A stretch of DNA of 64,000 nt from JAUIAS01 sp030425395 (GCA_043553855.1 CP121336.1:1984001-2048000); one strand, 5' to 3'. Shown: positions 35,169 to 44,521, counted from the first letter of the stretch. Numbers and translations: made by a program. The notes: generated by a model from the letters alone, not told the origin.

Positions 35169-36793
35169 ATCAGATTGAGTCGTCCGCCAAATACCGTTCC
35201 AAGAACGGGTACATCCTTGAGAGCATCCGGGGCAACCTCCGTCGGGTCTTCGCCCAGCACTGCGAAATCGGCTTTCTTGCCGGTCTCAATGCTGCCGATT
35301 TCGTCATTTAGCTTCAGCGTATAGGCTGCACCAAGGGTGATGGCATAAAGCGCCTCTTGAACAGTAATGCACTGCGCGGCCCCCAGAACGCGCCCGGTCA
35401 TTGTTTGCCGGTTGACGGCGCACCATGCGGTGAACAGCGGGCCCATAGGAGTGACGGGCGCATCCGAATGGATTGCCACGCGGGCACCTTCGTCCAGTGC
35501 GCTGCGCACTGCGTCCATCCGTTGTGCACGGTCTTCGCCAATGGTCAGCGCGGCATGTTGATCTCCAAAGAACCAGATGTGGTTGGAGAAAATGTTCACG
35601 CACACGCCAAGTGATGCCGCCTTGCGGAACTGGTCGCTGCCCATCATCTGGCAATGTTGCAGAACATGGCGCGCTTCGCCCCATGGATGCTTGCGGGCAG
35701 CGGCTTCAAGTGCGTCCAAAGTGACCGCGGACGCCTCGTCCCCGTTGACGTGCAAGTGCATCTGCACACCTGCGCGCTGCATTGCCTCGCAGATGTCAAA
35801 AATGGTTTCCGGCGGTGTGTTCCAGATTCCGTTGGGTTGTCCGCCGACATATCCCGGCCATTTGACCCGCGCGGTCCAGCCCTGGATTGATCCGTCCGTC
35901 ATGACCTTGACCGCACCAAGGCGTAATTTGTCCGTTGATTTCGCCTTGAGGTTCAAGGCACGTTCCGCCATCTGGGTGGGATCAAACCCAACTGTGCCAA
36001 GGGCGGGTACGATTCTGACGTGGAAATCGTCGGCTCCTGTAACCTCGAGCAAGGCACCAAGGTCGGCATCTTCCATCGAGGAATATAGATCAGTGACCGT
36101 GGTGACGCCGGCGTGTTTGCACACGTCTCCGTAAGCCCGGATCGACGAGGGTTTCTGTGACAACCCGCGAAAATCTACGCCAAGCCGTCGCATGACCGGG
36201 AACATTGCGGCCATCTCCTGCAATTCACCGGTAGGGTTGCCGTCGGGCCCCTTTACAACGCCTTCCGCGTTGGTTTCGCGGGCATATCCAGCCAGTTCAA
36301 GAGCCGCAGAATTCACGCACATCAGATGAAAGTTCGAGAACATGATCGCGATGGGCCGTGTCGTGCTGATCTGATCCAGATGCTTGTGGCTCAATCGTTC
36401 GGAGCTAAGGAAAATGGGATCGAGCCCCCAGCCAAAGATCGGGTCATCCTCTGCCAGCCCTGTTTCGAATTTTTTCAGTCGCGCGATGACCGCGTCGATA
36501 TCTTGCATGCCTTTATGCAGGCGGCCTTGCGGGTCGATCCGGTCATGGAACCCGCAATAGGCGTGGTCCCACATTGCGCCTGCCATCATATGTGCATGGC
36601 CTTCGACAAAACCCGGCATCAGGACCGCATGGGACAGACTGTCGTCATGGGTGACTTTTCCCCATTGGTCCGCACAATCACGACCACCAACTGCCAGAAT
36701 GCGCCCGTCGCGCACCGCGACATGGGTCGCTTCGGTCCGGGTGGGATCCATGGTGATGATCTTCTTGGCGGCGAAAACGGTGATATCGGTCAT
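35165..36793 (-). CDS. Amidohydrolase family protein (YtcJ-like)
   Basis: 542-residue amidohydrolase-3 family enzyme. The metal site begins with MPGFVEGHAHMMAG (HxH), continues with QMHLHVNGDEASAVT and HVLQHCQMM, and the C-terminal aspartate lies in VAIHSDAPVTPMGP. The flanking beta-sandwich is recognisable from AKKIITMDP at the start and SIETGKKADFAVLGEDP near the end. Such enzymes hydrolyse N-acyl or amide bonds with bound zinc; substrate unknown. Coupled to the COG0523 gene. Confidence 0.88.
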   Translation of the reverse strand: MTDITVFAAKKIITMDPTRTEATHVAVRDGRILAVGGRDCADQWGKVTHDDSLSHAVLMPGFVEGHAHMMAGAMWDHAYCGFHDRIDPQGRLHKGMQDIDAVIARLKKFETGLAEDDPIFGWGLDPIFLSSERLSHKHLDQISTTRPIAIMFSNFHLMCVNSAALELAGYARETNAEGVVKGPDGNPTGELQEMAAMFPVMRRLGVDFRGLSQKPSSIRAYGDVCKHAGVTTVTDLYSSMEDADLGALLEVTGADDFHVRIVPALGTVGFDPTQMAERALNLKAKSTDKLRLGAVKVMTDGSIQGWTARVKWPGYVGGQPNGIWNTPPETIFDICEAMQRAGVQMHLHVNGDEASAVTLDALEAAARKHPWGEARHVLQHCQMMGSDQFRKAASLGVCVNIFSNHIWFFGDQHAALTIGEDRAQRMDAVRSALDEGARVAIHSDAPVTPMGPLFTAWCAVNRQTMTGRVLGAAQCITVQEALYAITLGAAYTLKLNDEIGSIETGKKADFAVLGEDPTEVAPDALKDVPVLGTVFGGRLNLI

Positions 36794-36965
36794 GGGCTTC
36801 TCCCTGTGCTGATCAAGCGGTAACGCAGGTTAGAAGATTGGGAAAATGGATTTACTGTGCAGTAAACATCGAAAAAATGGGTCAATTGCGCACCTAAACG
36901 TGCCCTGACAAAGAAAACGGACGCACCGTGCTTCCGGCGCGCCCGAGATTTACAGACCCGGGTGA

Positions 36966-37979
36966 TTATTCCCAGCCAACCTGATCAAAGATGCGCTGGG
37001 CGGCGGGCAGGTTTTCAGCGACTTTGGCAAGGTTTACGCTGTCGGCCTTGAACTCTCCCATTGCGGCTACGGGGGCAGCCAGCGCGACGCCTTCGACGAC
37101 GGGGTATTCGTCGTTACCGTCTGAGAAGTATTTTTGCGCCTGTTCAGACACGAGGTATTCAAGGAACCGGATCGCATTGTCGCGGTTTGGCGCATGTGCT
37201 GCGATGCCGCCACCGGACAGGTTCATGTGCGCGCCATGCCCGTCCTGATCCGGGAACACCCATCCGATCATATCAATATCAGAGGATACCCCGCGCACGT
37301 CTTGGCGCATTGCGCGTGCAAAGTAGTAGGTATTGGAGACGGACACTTCGCATTCACCTGACACGATTCCCCGGAGCTGATCGGTGTCGCCGCCTTGAGG
37401 CGCGCGCGCCATGTTGTCGACGACTCCAGCGGCCCACGCCTTGGCACTGTCTTCTCCCATGTGTTCGATCATCGCGGCAAGAAGGGTCTGGTTATACACG
37501 TTGCTGGACGACCGGATGCAGAGCTTGTCCTTGTAGGCGGGGTCGGCGAGGTCAGCATAGGTTTGGGGCGGATTGGTCACGGTTTCCTTGTTGTAAAAGA
37601 TCACGCGTGCGCGCTGCGAGAAGCCGAACCAGAAATTATCCTCGTCCTGCAGGTTGGCGGGAATGCGTGCCTCCAGCGTCGGATTGTCGATCGCCTGCAG
37701 AAGGCCCAGATCCTTGGCGCGCTTGAGGCGCGAAGTATCCACCGTCAGGAACACGTCAGCGGGGCTGTTTGCGCCTTCGGCTCGCAGTCGTGCCGCCAGT
37801 TCATCGGCCTTGCCTTCGATTCGGTTGATTGTGATTCCGGTTGCATCCTCGAAATCCGAATAGAGGCGGTCGTCGGTGTCATAATGACGGGCAGAGTAAA
37901 GATTCAGTTCACCATCGGCAAAGGCGGGAAGGGCGACCAGTGCACCGACGGCGGTTGCGATCCATGCGGAGGGTTTCAT
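36966..37979 (-). CDS. fbpA: Ferric iron ABC transporter substrate-binding protein FbpA
   Basis: Periplasmic binding protein of 337 residues with signal peptide MKPSAWIATAVGALVALPAFA. It then reads LNLYSARHYDTDDRLYSDFE, the typical FbpA opening, and has the iron-coordinating tyrosines in SVSNTYYFARAM. The AAGGAAAAGGA sequence precedes ATG 37979; the long in-frame extension upstream is non-coding. It delivers Fe(III) to FbpB. The gene runs opposite to fbpB and is separated from it by the COG0523-amidohydrolase pair. Confidence 0.93.
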   Translation of the reverse strand: MKPSAWIATAVGALVALPAFADGELNLYSARHYDTDDRLYSDFEDATGITINRIEGKADELAARLRAEGANSPADVFLTVDTSRLKRAKDLGLLQAIDNPTLEARIPANLQDEDNFWFGFSQRARVIFYNKETVTNPPQTYADLADPAYKDKLCIRSSSNVYNQTLLAAMIEHMGEDSAKAWAAGVVDNMARAPQGGDTDQLRGIVSGECEVSVSNTYYFARAMRQDVRGVSSDIDMIGWVFPDQDGHGAHMNLSGGGIAAHAPNRDNAIRFLEYLVSEQAQKYFSDGNDEYPVVEGVALAAPVAAMGEFKADSVNLAKVAENLPAAQRIFDQVGWE

Positions 37980-38013
37980 GCGAGTATCCTTTTCCTTGTT
38001 TGAATATTCCCGA

Positions 38014-38026
38014 CTGAAATAATCAG
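38014..38026. promoter_or_regulatory. Dyad upstream of fbpA, candidate iron-responsive operator
   Basis: CTGA-AATAA-TCAG, a perfect inverted repeat in an AT-rich stretch 35 bp ahead of fbpA. In alphaproteobacteria fbpA is usually under iron control (RirA/Irr/IscR-type regulators), and this is the only clear dyad before the gene. The match to a specific regulator is not established. Confidence 0.35.
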
Positions 38027-38124
38027 ATAAAGAAGTCGCCGTGAATCGGCAACCCATTTCCTGACAAAATAAATCGGAAACCTTGTCCTGACGGCTTACG
38101 TGCAAGAAATTGAGGGCCAAAACG

Positions 38125-38150
38125 CGAAAAACCGCGCCCTGGGGCGCGGC
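38125..38150 (-). terminator. Terminator after rpmJ
   Basis: On the minus strand, CCGCGCCC-CA-GGGCGCGG followed by TTTTTCG lies about 30 bp beyond the rpmJ stop codon. A short-loop intrinsic terminator. Confidence 0.8.
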
Positions 38151-38178
38151 TTTCACGAATGTCGTTTCAAGTCAGGGA

Positions 38179-38304
38179 TTAACCCTGGCGTGCCTTGAAC
38201 CGGCGCTGCGTCTTGTTGATGACGTAAACGCGGCCTTTACGGCGCACAACCCGGCAGTCACGGTGCCGGTTCTTGAGCGAACGGAGCGAGTTACGGACCT
38301 TCAT
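38179..38304 (-). CDS. rpmJ: 50S ribosomal protein L36 RpmJ
   Basis: 41-residue L36, MKVRNSLRSLKNRHRDCRVV at the N-terminus and INKTQRRFKARQG at the end. It has a single cysteine and lacks the CxxC/CxxxxH zinc site, so it is the zinc-independent form found in many alphaproteobacteria. AGGAGA precedes ATG 38304; the longer frame upstream runs through tRNA-Val and is spurious. Stand-alone gene. Confidence 0.95.
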   Translation of the reverse strand: MKVRNSLRSLKNRHRDCRVVRRKGRVYVINKTQRRFKARQG

Positions 38305-38372
38305 GGCCTTCTCCTGTGCCTGTGGCGCGGGCCAGCGCCGATTTAGCGGGTCCCCGAAGGGAAGTGAATTCA

Positions 38373-38447
<75 letters not shown>

Positions 38448-38597
38448 ATGAATCCCGACACGCAACCCGCACCCAATAAAAGGGGCGCGGAAATCCGCGC
38501 CGGTGAGCGGTCTATAAAAGGAGTCGCGGGAGGGATCAAGGGGTTTTGGCAAAGTGATTTTACGCGCTATGATTACCTCACCTGAGGCGGAGATATC

Positions 38598-39458
38598 ATG
38601 AACAACCAAGCCTTTTCGACGTTCGAGCCGGCGCAGCTTGCGTCCAGCGTGGTATTTGCGTCTCCGCATAGCGGATCGGAATATACAGCAGAGTTCATGG
38701 CCCAGACGATTCTGGACCCTTTGGCGATTCGGTCGTCGGAAGATGCCTTTGTGGATCAGCTCTTTTTTTCGGCTCGGGAATTCGGAGCCCCTTTGCTGGC
38801 GGCCCGTGCGCCGCGCGCGTTTCTTGACCTCAACCGCAGCCCGGAAGAACTGGATCCGGCGCTGATCGAAGGGGTGCGCCGTCAGGGGCACAATCCCCGT
38901 GTTGCCTCGGGTTTGGGCGTGGTGCCGCGGGTGGTGTCCAATGGCCGTGCGATTTACCTGGGAAAACTGTCCATGGCAGAAGCGCGCCGCCGCATCGACG
39001 CGTATTGGCGCCCGTACCATGATGAACTTGCCCGGCTTCTGGAGTCGTCGCGCCGCCGGTTCGGGCGCGCTATTCTGGTGGATTGTCATTCCATGCCGCA
39101 TGAGGCGATGGACGGTGTGTCACGCAGTGCCGCACGTCGGCCAGACATTGTGTTGGGTGACAGGTTCGGTGCTGCCGCAGGGGCGGATGTTGTCGACCGG
39201 ATCGAAGCCGCGTTTGAACGGGCTGGCTTTGTCGTGGCGCGTAATGCCCCCTTTGCCGGAGCGTATATCACGCAGGCCTATGGCAGACCGTCCCGGCAGC
39301 AGCACGCTATTCAGGTTGAGATTGATCGCAGCATCTATATGGACGAACGCGCCGTTCAGCCCAACAGCCGCTTTGAAGAGGTGCGCGGCCTTCTGCGGGG
39401 TGTCGTGGCGGAAATTGCGGCCATCGGATACGAGGATCTCTCGCTCGCGGCTGAATGA
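38598..39458 (+). CDS. N-formylglutamate amidohydrolase
   Basis: 286-residue zinc hydrolase of the N-formylglutamate amidohydrolase (HutG-type) family. Characteristic segments are VVFASPHSGSEYTAEF, SSEDAFVDQLFFSA with metal ligands, FLDLNRSPEELD and ILVDCHSMPH near the middle, then RQQHAIQVEIDRSIYMDE. It releases formate from N-formylglutamate at the end of one histidine route, though no hut genes are adjacent, so the substrate may be a different N-acyl amino acid. It converges with dinB with a 2-bp gap. Confidence 0.85.
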   Translation: MNNQAFSTFEPAQLASSVVFASPHSGSEYTAEFMAQTILDPLAIRSSEDAFVDQLFFSAREFGAPLLAARAPRAFLDLNRSPEELDPALIEGVRRQGHNPRVASGLGVVPRVVSNGRAIYLGKLSMAEARRRIDAYWRPYHDELARLLESSRRRFGRAILVDCHSMPHEAMDGVSRSAARRPDIVLGDRFGAAAGADVVDRIEAAFERAGFVVARNAPFAGAYITQAYGRPSRQQHAIQVEIDRSIYMDERAVQPNSRFEEVRGLLRGVVAEIAAIGYEDLSLAAE

Positions 39459-39460
39459 TT

Positions 39461-40714
39461 TCAGCGCAAAGCCCGGCCTTTGATGATGGCATCCTTGCCA
39501 AATTTTTGCCGGATCTCATCTGCGGCGCGTTCGGCCTGAGCGCGGCGACGCGCATCCGGATCAAGCAAATCGCCGGTCAAGTCCGCCATGCTATCGGCGC
39601 ACAGATCTGACAGCCCAACCCCCAACAGGCGAAACGGGCCTTTGCGCTGTTCGCCTCCCATCAGGTTGCGGGCATTGCGATAGATCGTATCGGCAATCTG
39701 CGTGGCATCGCGCAGCGAGACCCGCCGCGTAATGAGCCGATGGTCGGACTGTTTGAGCTTGAGCGTTACGACCCGTCCGGCCACGCCGCGCGCTTTGCAT
39801 CTGGCCGATACTTTTTCGGCCATGCGCCAGATGTGACCGTCCAGAATATCCGGGTCCGAGGTATCTTCATTGAATGTCGTTTCGTTTGAGATTGATTTGA
39901 TCGGCTCATCCTGTGAAACACGGCGGCTGTCGCGCCCGCGCGCAAGGTCAAACAAGCGATCTCCCATGGATCCAAAGCGTTCGGCCAGCGCTTGTTTGTC
40001 CCAGCGTCTGAGATCTGAAAATGTACGAATTCCGGCTGCCTCAAGAGAGGTTGCCGCGCTGGCCCCAACCCCCCAGATTAGATTTACGGGCTTATGTTCC
40101 AGAAACGCCTCTGTCTCTTCCTTGCCGATGACGGCAAACCCGTGTGGTTTGTCCAGATCAGAAGCGATTTTGGCAAGAAACTTGTTATGACTTAGCCCGA
40201 TTGATCCTGTGACGCCCAGTTCCGTTTTCATGCGTTTTACCAGATGGGCCATCATCTGCGCGGGTGCGGCACCGTGCAGGCGCTGCGTGCCGGACAGATC
40301 CAGAAAGGCTTCGTCCAGTGACAAAGGCTGGATGGCAGGTGTCAGATCCTGCATCATCTGTCGTATCTGGCGGCTGACCTCGGAATACACGTCCATTCTG
40401 GGCTTCACGATCACTGCGTCGGGGCACAGTTTGAGAGCCTTGAACATTGGCATTGCGGATCGGACGCCCCGAATGCGCGCTATATAGCAGGCGGTTGAAA
40501 CGACGCCCCGCCTCCCGCCACCGATGATCACGGGTTTGTCCGCCAAGTCCGGGTTGTCCCGCTTTTCCACAGAGGCATAGAACGCATCGCAATCCATGTG
40601 CGCGATCGTAAGGTCGAACAGTTCAGGATGCGCAACGACACGCGGGCTGTTACACGCGGGGCACCGGCGTCCGGTTTCAAACGGTTCAAGGCAATCGCGG
40701 CACAGGGCGGGCAC
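39461..40714 (-). CDS. dinB: DNA polymerase IV DinB, with N-terminal zinc-ribbon-like extension
   Basis: Y-family translesion polymerase. Catalytic carboxylates appear in AHMDCDAFYASVEKRDNP and QPLSLDEAFLDLSG; the thumb and little-finger domains follow (GIRTFSDLRRWDKQALAERFG, VTLKLKQSDHRLITRR). Ahead of the usual start there is CRDCLEPFETGRRCPAC, a CxxC...CxxC pattern that I recall from Rhodobacterales DinB. GTG 40714 (MPALCRDC) fits that N-terminus, and the frame beyond it reaches back into a terminator hairpin. ATG starts at 40795 and 40813 are possible alternatives. Total 417 residues. Confidence 0.85.
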   Translation of the reverse strand: MPALCRDCLEPFETGRRCPACNSPRVVAHPELFDLTIAHMDCDAFYASVEKRDNPDLADKPVIIGGGRRGVVSTACYIARIRGVRSAMPMFKALKLCPDAVIVKPRMDVYSEVSRQIRQMMQDLTPAIQPLSLDEAFLDLSGTQRLHGAAPAQMMAHLVKRMKTELGVTGSIGLSHNKFLAKIASDLDKPHGFAVIGKEETEAFLEHKPVNLIWGVGASAATSLEAAGIRTFSDLRRWDKQALAERFGSMGDRLFDLARGRDSRRVSQDEPIKSISNETTFNEDTSDPDILDGHIWRMAEKVSARCKARGVAGRVVTLKLKQSDHRLITRRVSLRDATQIADTIYRNARNLMGGEQRKGPFRLLGVGLSDLCADSMADLTGDLLDPDARRRAQAERAADEIRQKFGKDAIIKGRALR

Positions 40715-40818
40715 GGCAGGTCTTTGCTGTGAGGTCAGGGATACATCAGTGTAACGGGCAACCGGATCCAAAGACAACGATGCAATAGGCGGGCGCATTT
40801 GGAAAAGTTTCATCCCAC

Positions 40819-40850
40819 ATAAAGGCCCCCCGCACCTGAAGGGCGGGGGG
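40819..40850 (-). terminator. Terminator after pyrF
   Basis: On the minus strand GCGGGGGG-type arms (CCCCCCGC and GCGGGGGG, 40826-40850) are followed by CCTTTAT. It lies about 140 bp past the pyrF stop and ahead of dinB, so it separates the two transcripts. Confidence 0.65.
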
Positions 40851-40990
40851 AGGTAACGAACCACAGGAAGAGAAAAGGTCCGTCGGGGAGTAACTCCAGT
40901 CCAGTTTGGCCGATCCCGACTGTTTTACAAAGCGTAAATCCCAAACACTTGATACATGACTAAATGTTGTGCCTTTGCAGGCACATTCCT

Positions 40991-41686
40991 TCAGGTTGAG
41001 GAGATCTCTGCCTGAACAGCGCGGGCTGCGGCGGCAGGATCGTTGACCGACCAGATCGGACGCCCGACGACGATGTAATCGGCTCCGTCTGCAATTGCCT
41101 GTGCCGGTGTTGCAACGCGTTTCTGATCCCCAAGTGCGGCACCCGCTGGCCGGACCCCTGGCGTTACGATCAAACGTCCGGTCGCCTCGGGTAAGGCGCG
41201 TATGCGCGCGGCTTCTTGAGGGGAGGCGATGACGCCGTCGGCCCCTGCTTCAAAGGCCCGCCCGGCCCTTTCTGTGACCAGATCCGCGATGTCGCCGTCG
41301 CGGATCATGGCCGCATCCAGATCGGATCGGTCGAGCGAGGTCAGGATAGTGACGGCAAGGATCTTGAGATCGCTTCCGGAAGCGCCCTGTTTGGCCGCAC
41401 GCACCACATGGGGATCGCCGTGAACCGTCAAAAAGTCCAGATCGAACTGGGCAAGGCCGCGCACAGCGTTTTCAACGGTGGCCCCAATGTCGAACAGCTT
41501 CATGTCCAGAAACACTCGCTTGCCCAGCTCTTGCTTGAGCTCGTTGGCGAGGGCGAGACCGCCTCCGGTCAGCATGCCGAGGCCGATTTTGTAAAAGTTG
41601 ACCTCGTCCCCCAGTCGTTCAACCAGCCGCATGCCTTCAATCGCATTGGGCACATCCAGTGCCACGATCAATTGATCCTGTCCCAT
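40991..41686 (-). CDS. pyrF: Orotidine-5'-phosphate decarboxylase PyrF
   Basis: TIM-barrel decarboxylase of 231 residues, normal length. It starts MGQDQLIVALDVPNAIEGM and has the catalytic FLDMKLFDIGATVENAVRGL (DxKxxDI), with VTPGVRPAG and DYIVVGRPIWS as phosphate-binding loops. It makes UMP from OMP. ATG 41686 follows GAAAGGAAC; the upstream in-frame extension overlaps the clpB promoter and is not coding. Confidence 0.95.
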   Translation of the reverse strand: MGQDQLIVALDVPNAIEGMRLVERLGDEVNFYKIGLGMLTGGGLALANELKQELGKRVFLDMKLFDIGATVENAVRGLAQFDLDFLTVHGDPHVVRAAKQGASGSDLKILAVTILTSLDRSDLDAAMIRDGDIADLVTERAGRAFEAGADGVIASPQEAARIRALPEATGRLIVTPGVRPAGAALGDQKRVATPAQAIADGADYIVVGRPIWSVNDPAAAARAVQAEISST

Positions 41687-41788
41687 ATTGTTCCTTTCGC
41701 TACCTGGCCGCCTGATACGTGACACCGCAAGCTCGGGCAAGGCGGGCGAATCCGATGAGAAAACAGACGCAGATTTTTGAGTGTGACA

Positions 41789-41817
41789 CTTGCGCAACGG
41801 TTCCTGTCTCCCCATCT
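41789..41817 (+). promoter_or_regulatory. RpoH (sigma-32) heat-shock promoter of clpB
   Basis: CTTGCGC, a 14-bp spacer, and CCCCATCT match the E. coli sigma-32 pattern (CTTGAAA, 11-16 bp, CCCCATNT) very well in the -10 element and in the core CTTG of the -35 element. It lies 76 bp upstream of clpB, leaving a leader of about 65 nt. Confidence 0.8.
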
Positions 41818-41893
41818 TGGTGATGAGGCCCGAACAGCCGTGTGCCGCAAAGCGGGCGTGGCAAAAATCGGGTGCTAATGAAGGAGAAGAACG

Positions 41894-44512
41894 ATGGACT
41901 TGAGTAAGTTCACGGAGCGGTCGCGCGGATTCATTCAGGCCGCCCAGACCATTGCCATGCGGGAAAGCCACCAAAGGCTGTCACCGGAACATATTCTGAA
42001 AGCCCTGATGGATGACGATCAGGGGCTTGCCAGCAATCTCATCAAACGTGCGGGCGGGGCCCCGGAACGGGTCGTTCAGTCCCTTGATCTGGCGCTTGCC
42101 AAGTTGCCTAAGGTAACGGGCGATGCCGGACAGGTGTATCTTGATGCGTCCACTGCCAAGATTTTGGCCGAGGCCGAAACGTTGGCCAAGAAGGCGGGCG
42201 ACAGCTTTGTTCCGGTCGAGCGGCTGCTCATGGCGCTGTGCATGGTGAAATCCAAGGCCAAAGATGCGCTGGATGCCGGAGCCGTTTCGGCACAGGCTTT
42301 GAATGGTGCGATCAACGATATCCGTAAAGGCAGGACCGCGGACAGCGCCAGCGCCGAAGAAGGGTACGACGCGCTCAAGAAATATGCGCGCGACCTGACC
42401 GAAGCGGCGCGCGAGGGCAAGATTGATCCGATCATCGGCCGCGACGAAGAAATCCGCAGATCCATGCAGGTTCTCAGCCGCCGGACCAAAAACAACCCGG
42501 TTCTGATCGGGGAACCCGGCGTCGGTAAAACCGCCATCGCCGAAGGCCTTGCGCTGCGCATCGTCAATGGTGATGTGCCGGAATCGCTGCGCGACAAGCG
42601 TTTGCTTGCGCTCGATATGGGCGCACTGATCGCAGGCGCAAAATATCGGGGTGAATTCGAAGAGCGGCTCAAGGCTGTCTTGACCGAAGTGACAGAGGCG
42701 GCCGGCGAAATCGTTCTGTTCATCGACGAAATGCACACTTTGGTCGGGGCGGGTAAATCGGACGGTGCCATGGATGCGGCCAACCTGATCAAACCGGCGC
42801 TTGCACGTGGCGAGTTGCATTGCATTGGCGCGACGACCCTCGATGAATATCGCAAATACGTGGAAAAGGACGCGGCGCTTGCGCGGAGGTTCCAACCGAT
42901 TGTAATTGCTGAGCCAACCGTTGAGGACACGATCTCCATCCTGCGCGGCATCAAGGAAAAGTATGAACTTCACCATGGTGTTCGTATTTCCGACAGCGCT
43001 CTTGTTGCGGCGGCGACCCTTTCAAACCGCTATATCACTGATCGGTTCCTGCCAGACAAAGCCATTGATCTTGTGGACGAAGCGGCCAGCCGCCTGCGTA
43101 TGGAGGTGGACAGCAAACCCGAAGAACTGGATCAACTCGACCGCCAGATCTTGCAAATGCAGATCGAGGTCGAGGCGCTGAAGCTGGAAGATGACACCGC
43201 GTCCAAGGATCGTTTGGCGACGCTGGAAAAGGAGATGTCCGGGCTTCAGGAAAAATCCGCGGGCATGACTGCCCAGTGGCAGGCCGAGCGTGACAAGCTT
43301 GCTTCTGCTCGTGATCTCAAAGAACAGTTGGACCGTGCGCGCGCCGATCTGGACATCGCCAAGCGGGAAGGCAATCTCGCCCGTGCTGGTGAACTCTCTT
43401 ATGGCGTGATCCCGCAGTTGGAAAAGAAATTGTCCGAGGCGGAAGCCCAAGAGGAAAACGGTGTGATGGTCGAAGAGGCCGTGCGCCCTGAGCAGATCGC
43501 CGGAGTGGTCGAACGCTGGACCGGAATTCCAATGGCGAAGATGCTGGAAGGGGAGCGCGAGAAACTGCTACGGATGGAGGATCAGCTTCACAAGCGGGTG
43601 GTTGGCCAGAGCAAAGCGGTGCGCGCCCTGTCGAACGCTGTGCGTCGTGCTCGGGCGGGCCTGAACGATGAAAATCGTCCGCTGGGATCGTTCCTGTTTC
43701 TGGGGCCGACCGGCGTCGGCAAGACGGAATTGACCAAAGCGGTCGCTGAGTTCCTCTTTGATGACGACAACGCGATGGTGCGCGTGGACATGTCGGAGTT
43801 CATGGAAAAGCATGCCGTTGCGCGCCTGATCGGGGCACCTCCCGGATATGTCGGGTATGACGAAGGAGGGGTCCTGACCGAAGCGGTGCGCCGTCGTCCG
43901 TATCAGGTTGTTCTGTTCGATGAGGTCGAAAAAGCCCACCCGGATGTGTTCAACGTTCTGTTGCAGGTGCTTGACGATGGTGTTCTGACCGATGGTCAGG
44001 GACGCACGGTCGATTTCAAGCAAACGCTGATCATTCTGACCTCCAACCTTGGGTCGCAGGCGCTGAGCCAGTTGCCCGAAGGGGCTGACAGCGATCAGGC
44101 CAAGCGGGATGTGATGGACGCGGTACGCGCCCATTTCCGCCCCGAGTTCCTGAACCGGCTTGACGAAACGATCATCTTCGACCGCCTCAAGCGCGACGAC
44201 ATGAGCGGGATCGTGGACATCCAGATGGCGCGTTTGGTCAAGCGGCTGGCCACGCGTAAAATCGTGCTCGATCTCGATGAGGGCGCGAAAATCTGGCTTG
44301 CGGATGAAGGGTATGACCCGGTGTTCGGCGCGCGTCCCCTCAAACGGGTGATCCAGCGTAGCCTTCAGGATCCTCTGGCAGAAATGCTTTTGGCTGGGGA
44401 CATTCTGGACGGTCAGATCGTGCCTGTTTCCGCTGGTCCCGAAGGGCTGATTATCGGTGACAGGGTGGCTGCGTCGAACCGGCCCAAACCGGACGAGGCG
44501 GTCGTTCACTAA
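41894..44512 (+). CDS. clpB: ATP-dependent disaggregase ClpB
   Basis: 872-residue Hsp100 chaperone. N-domain (two Clp_N repeats, MDLSKFTERSRGFIQAAQ), AAA+ 1 with Walker A GEPGVGKTAIAEG and Walker B LFIDEMHTLVG, the coiled-coil middle domain rich in Glu/Lys (LDRQILQMQIEVEALKLE), and AAA+ 2 with GPTGVGKTELTKAVA. The long middle domain distinguishes ClpB from ClpA/ClpC. It rescues aggregated proteins together with DnaK. Heat-shock promoter upstream, strong terminator downstream. Confidence 0.97.
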   Translation: MDLSKFTERSRGFIQAAQTIAMRESHQRLSPEHILKALMDDDQGLASNLIKRAGGAPERVVQSLDLALAKLPKVTGDAGQVYLDASTAKILAEAETLAKKAGDSFVPVERLLMALCMVKSKAKDALDAGAVSAQALNGAINDIRKGRTADSASAEEGYDALKKYARDLTEAAREGKIDPIIGRDEEIRRSMQVLSRRTKNNPVLIGEPGVGKTAIAEGLALRIVNGDVPESLRDKRLLALDMGALIAGAKYRGEFEERLKAVLTEVTEAAGEIVLFIDEMHTLVGAGKSDGAMDAANLIKPALARGELHCIGATTLDEYRKYVEKDAALARRFQPIVIAEPTVEDTISILRGIKEKYELHHGVRISDSALVAAATLSNRYITDRFLPDKAIDLVDEAASRLRMEVDSKPEELDQLDRQILQMQIEVEALKLEDDTASKDRLATLEKEMSGLQEKSAGMTAQWQAERDKLASARDLKEQLDRARADLDIAKREGNLARAGELSYGVIPQLEKKLSEAEAQEENGVMVEEAVRPEQIAGVVERWTGIPMAKMLEGEREKLLRMEDQLHKRVVGQSKAVRALSNAVRRARAGLNDENRPLGSFLFLGPTGVGKTELTKAVAEFLFDDDNAMVRVDMSEFMEKHAVARLIGAPPGYVGYDEGGVLTEAVRRRPYQVVLFDEVEKAHPDVFNVLLQVLDDGVLTDGQGRTVDFKQTLIILTSNLGSQALSQLPEGADSDQAKRDVMDAVRAHFRPEFLNRLDETIIFDRLKRDDMSGIVDIQMARLVKRLATRKIVLDLDEGAKIWLADEGYDPVFGARPLKRVIQRSLQDPLAEMLLAGDILDGQIVPVSAGPEGLIIGDRVAASNRPKPDEAVVH

Positions 44513-44521
44513 GCGACATGT

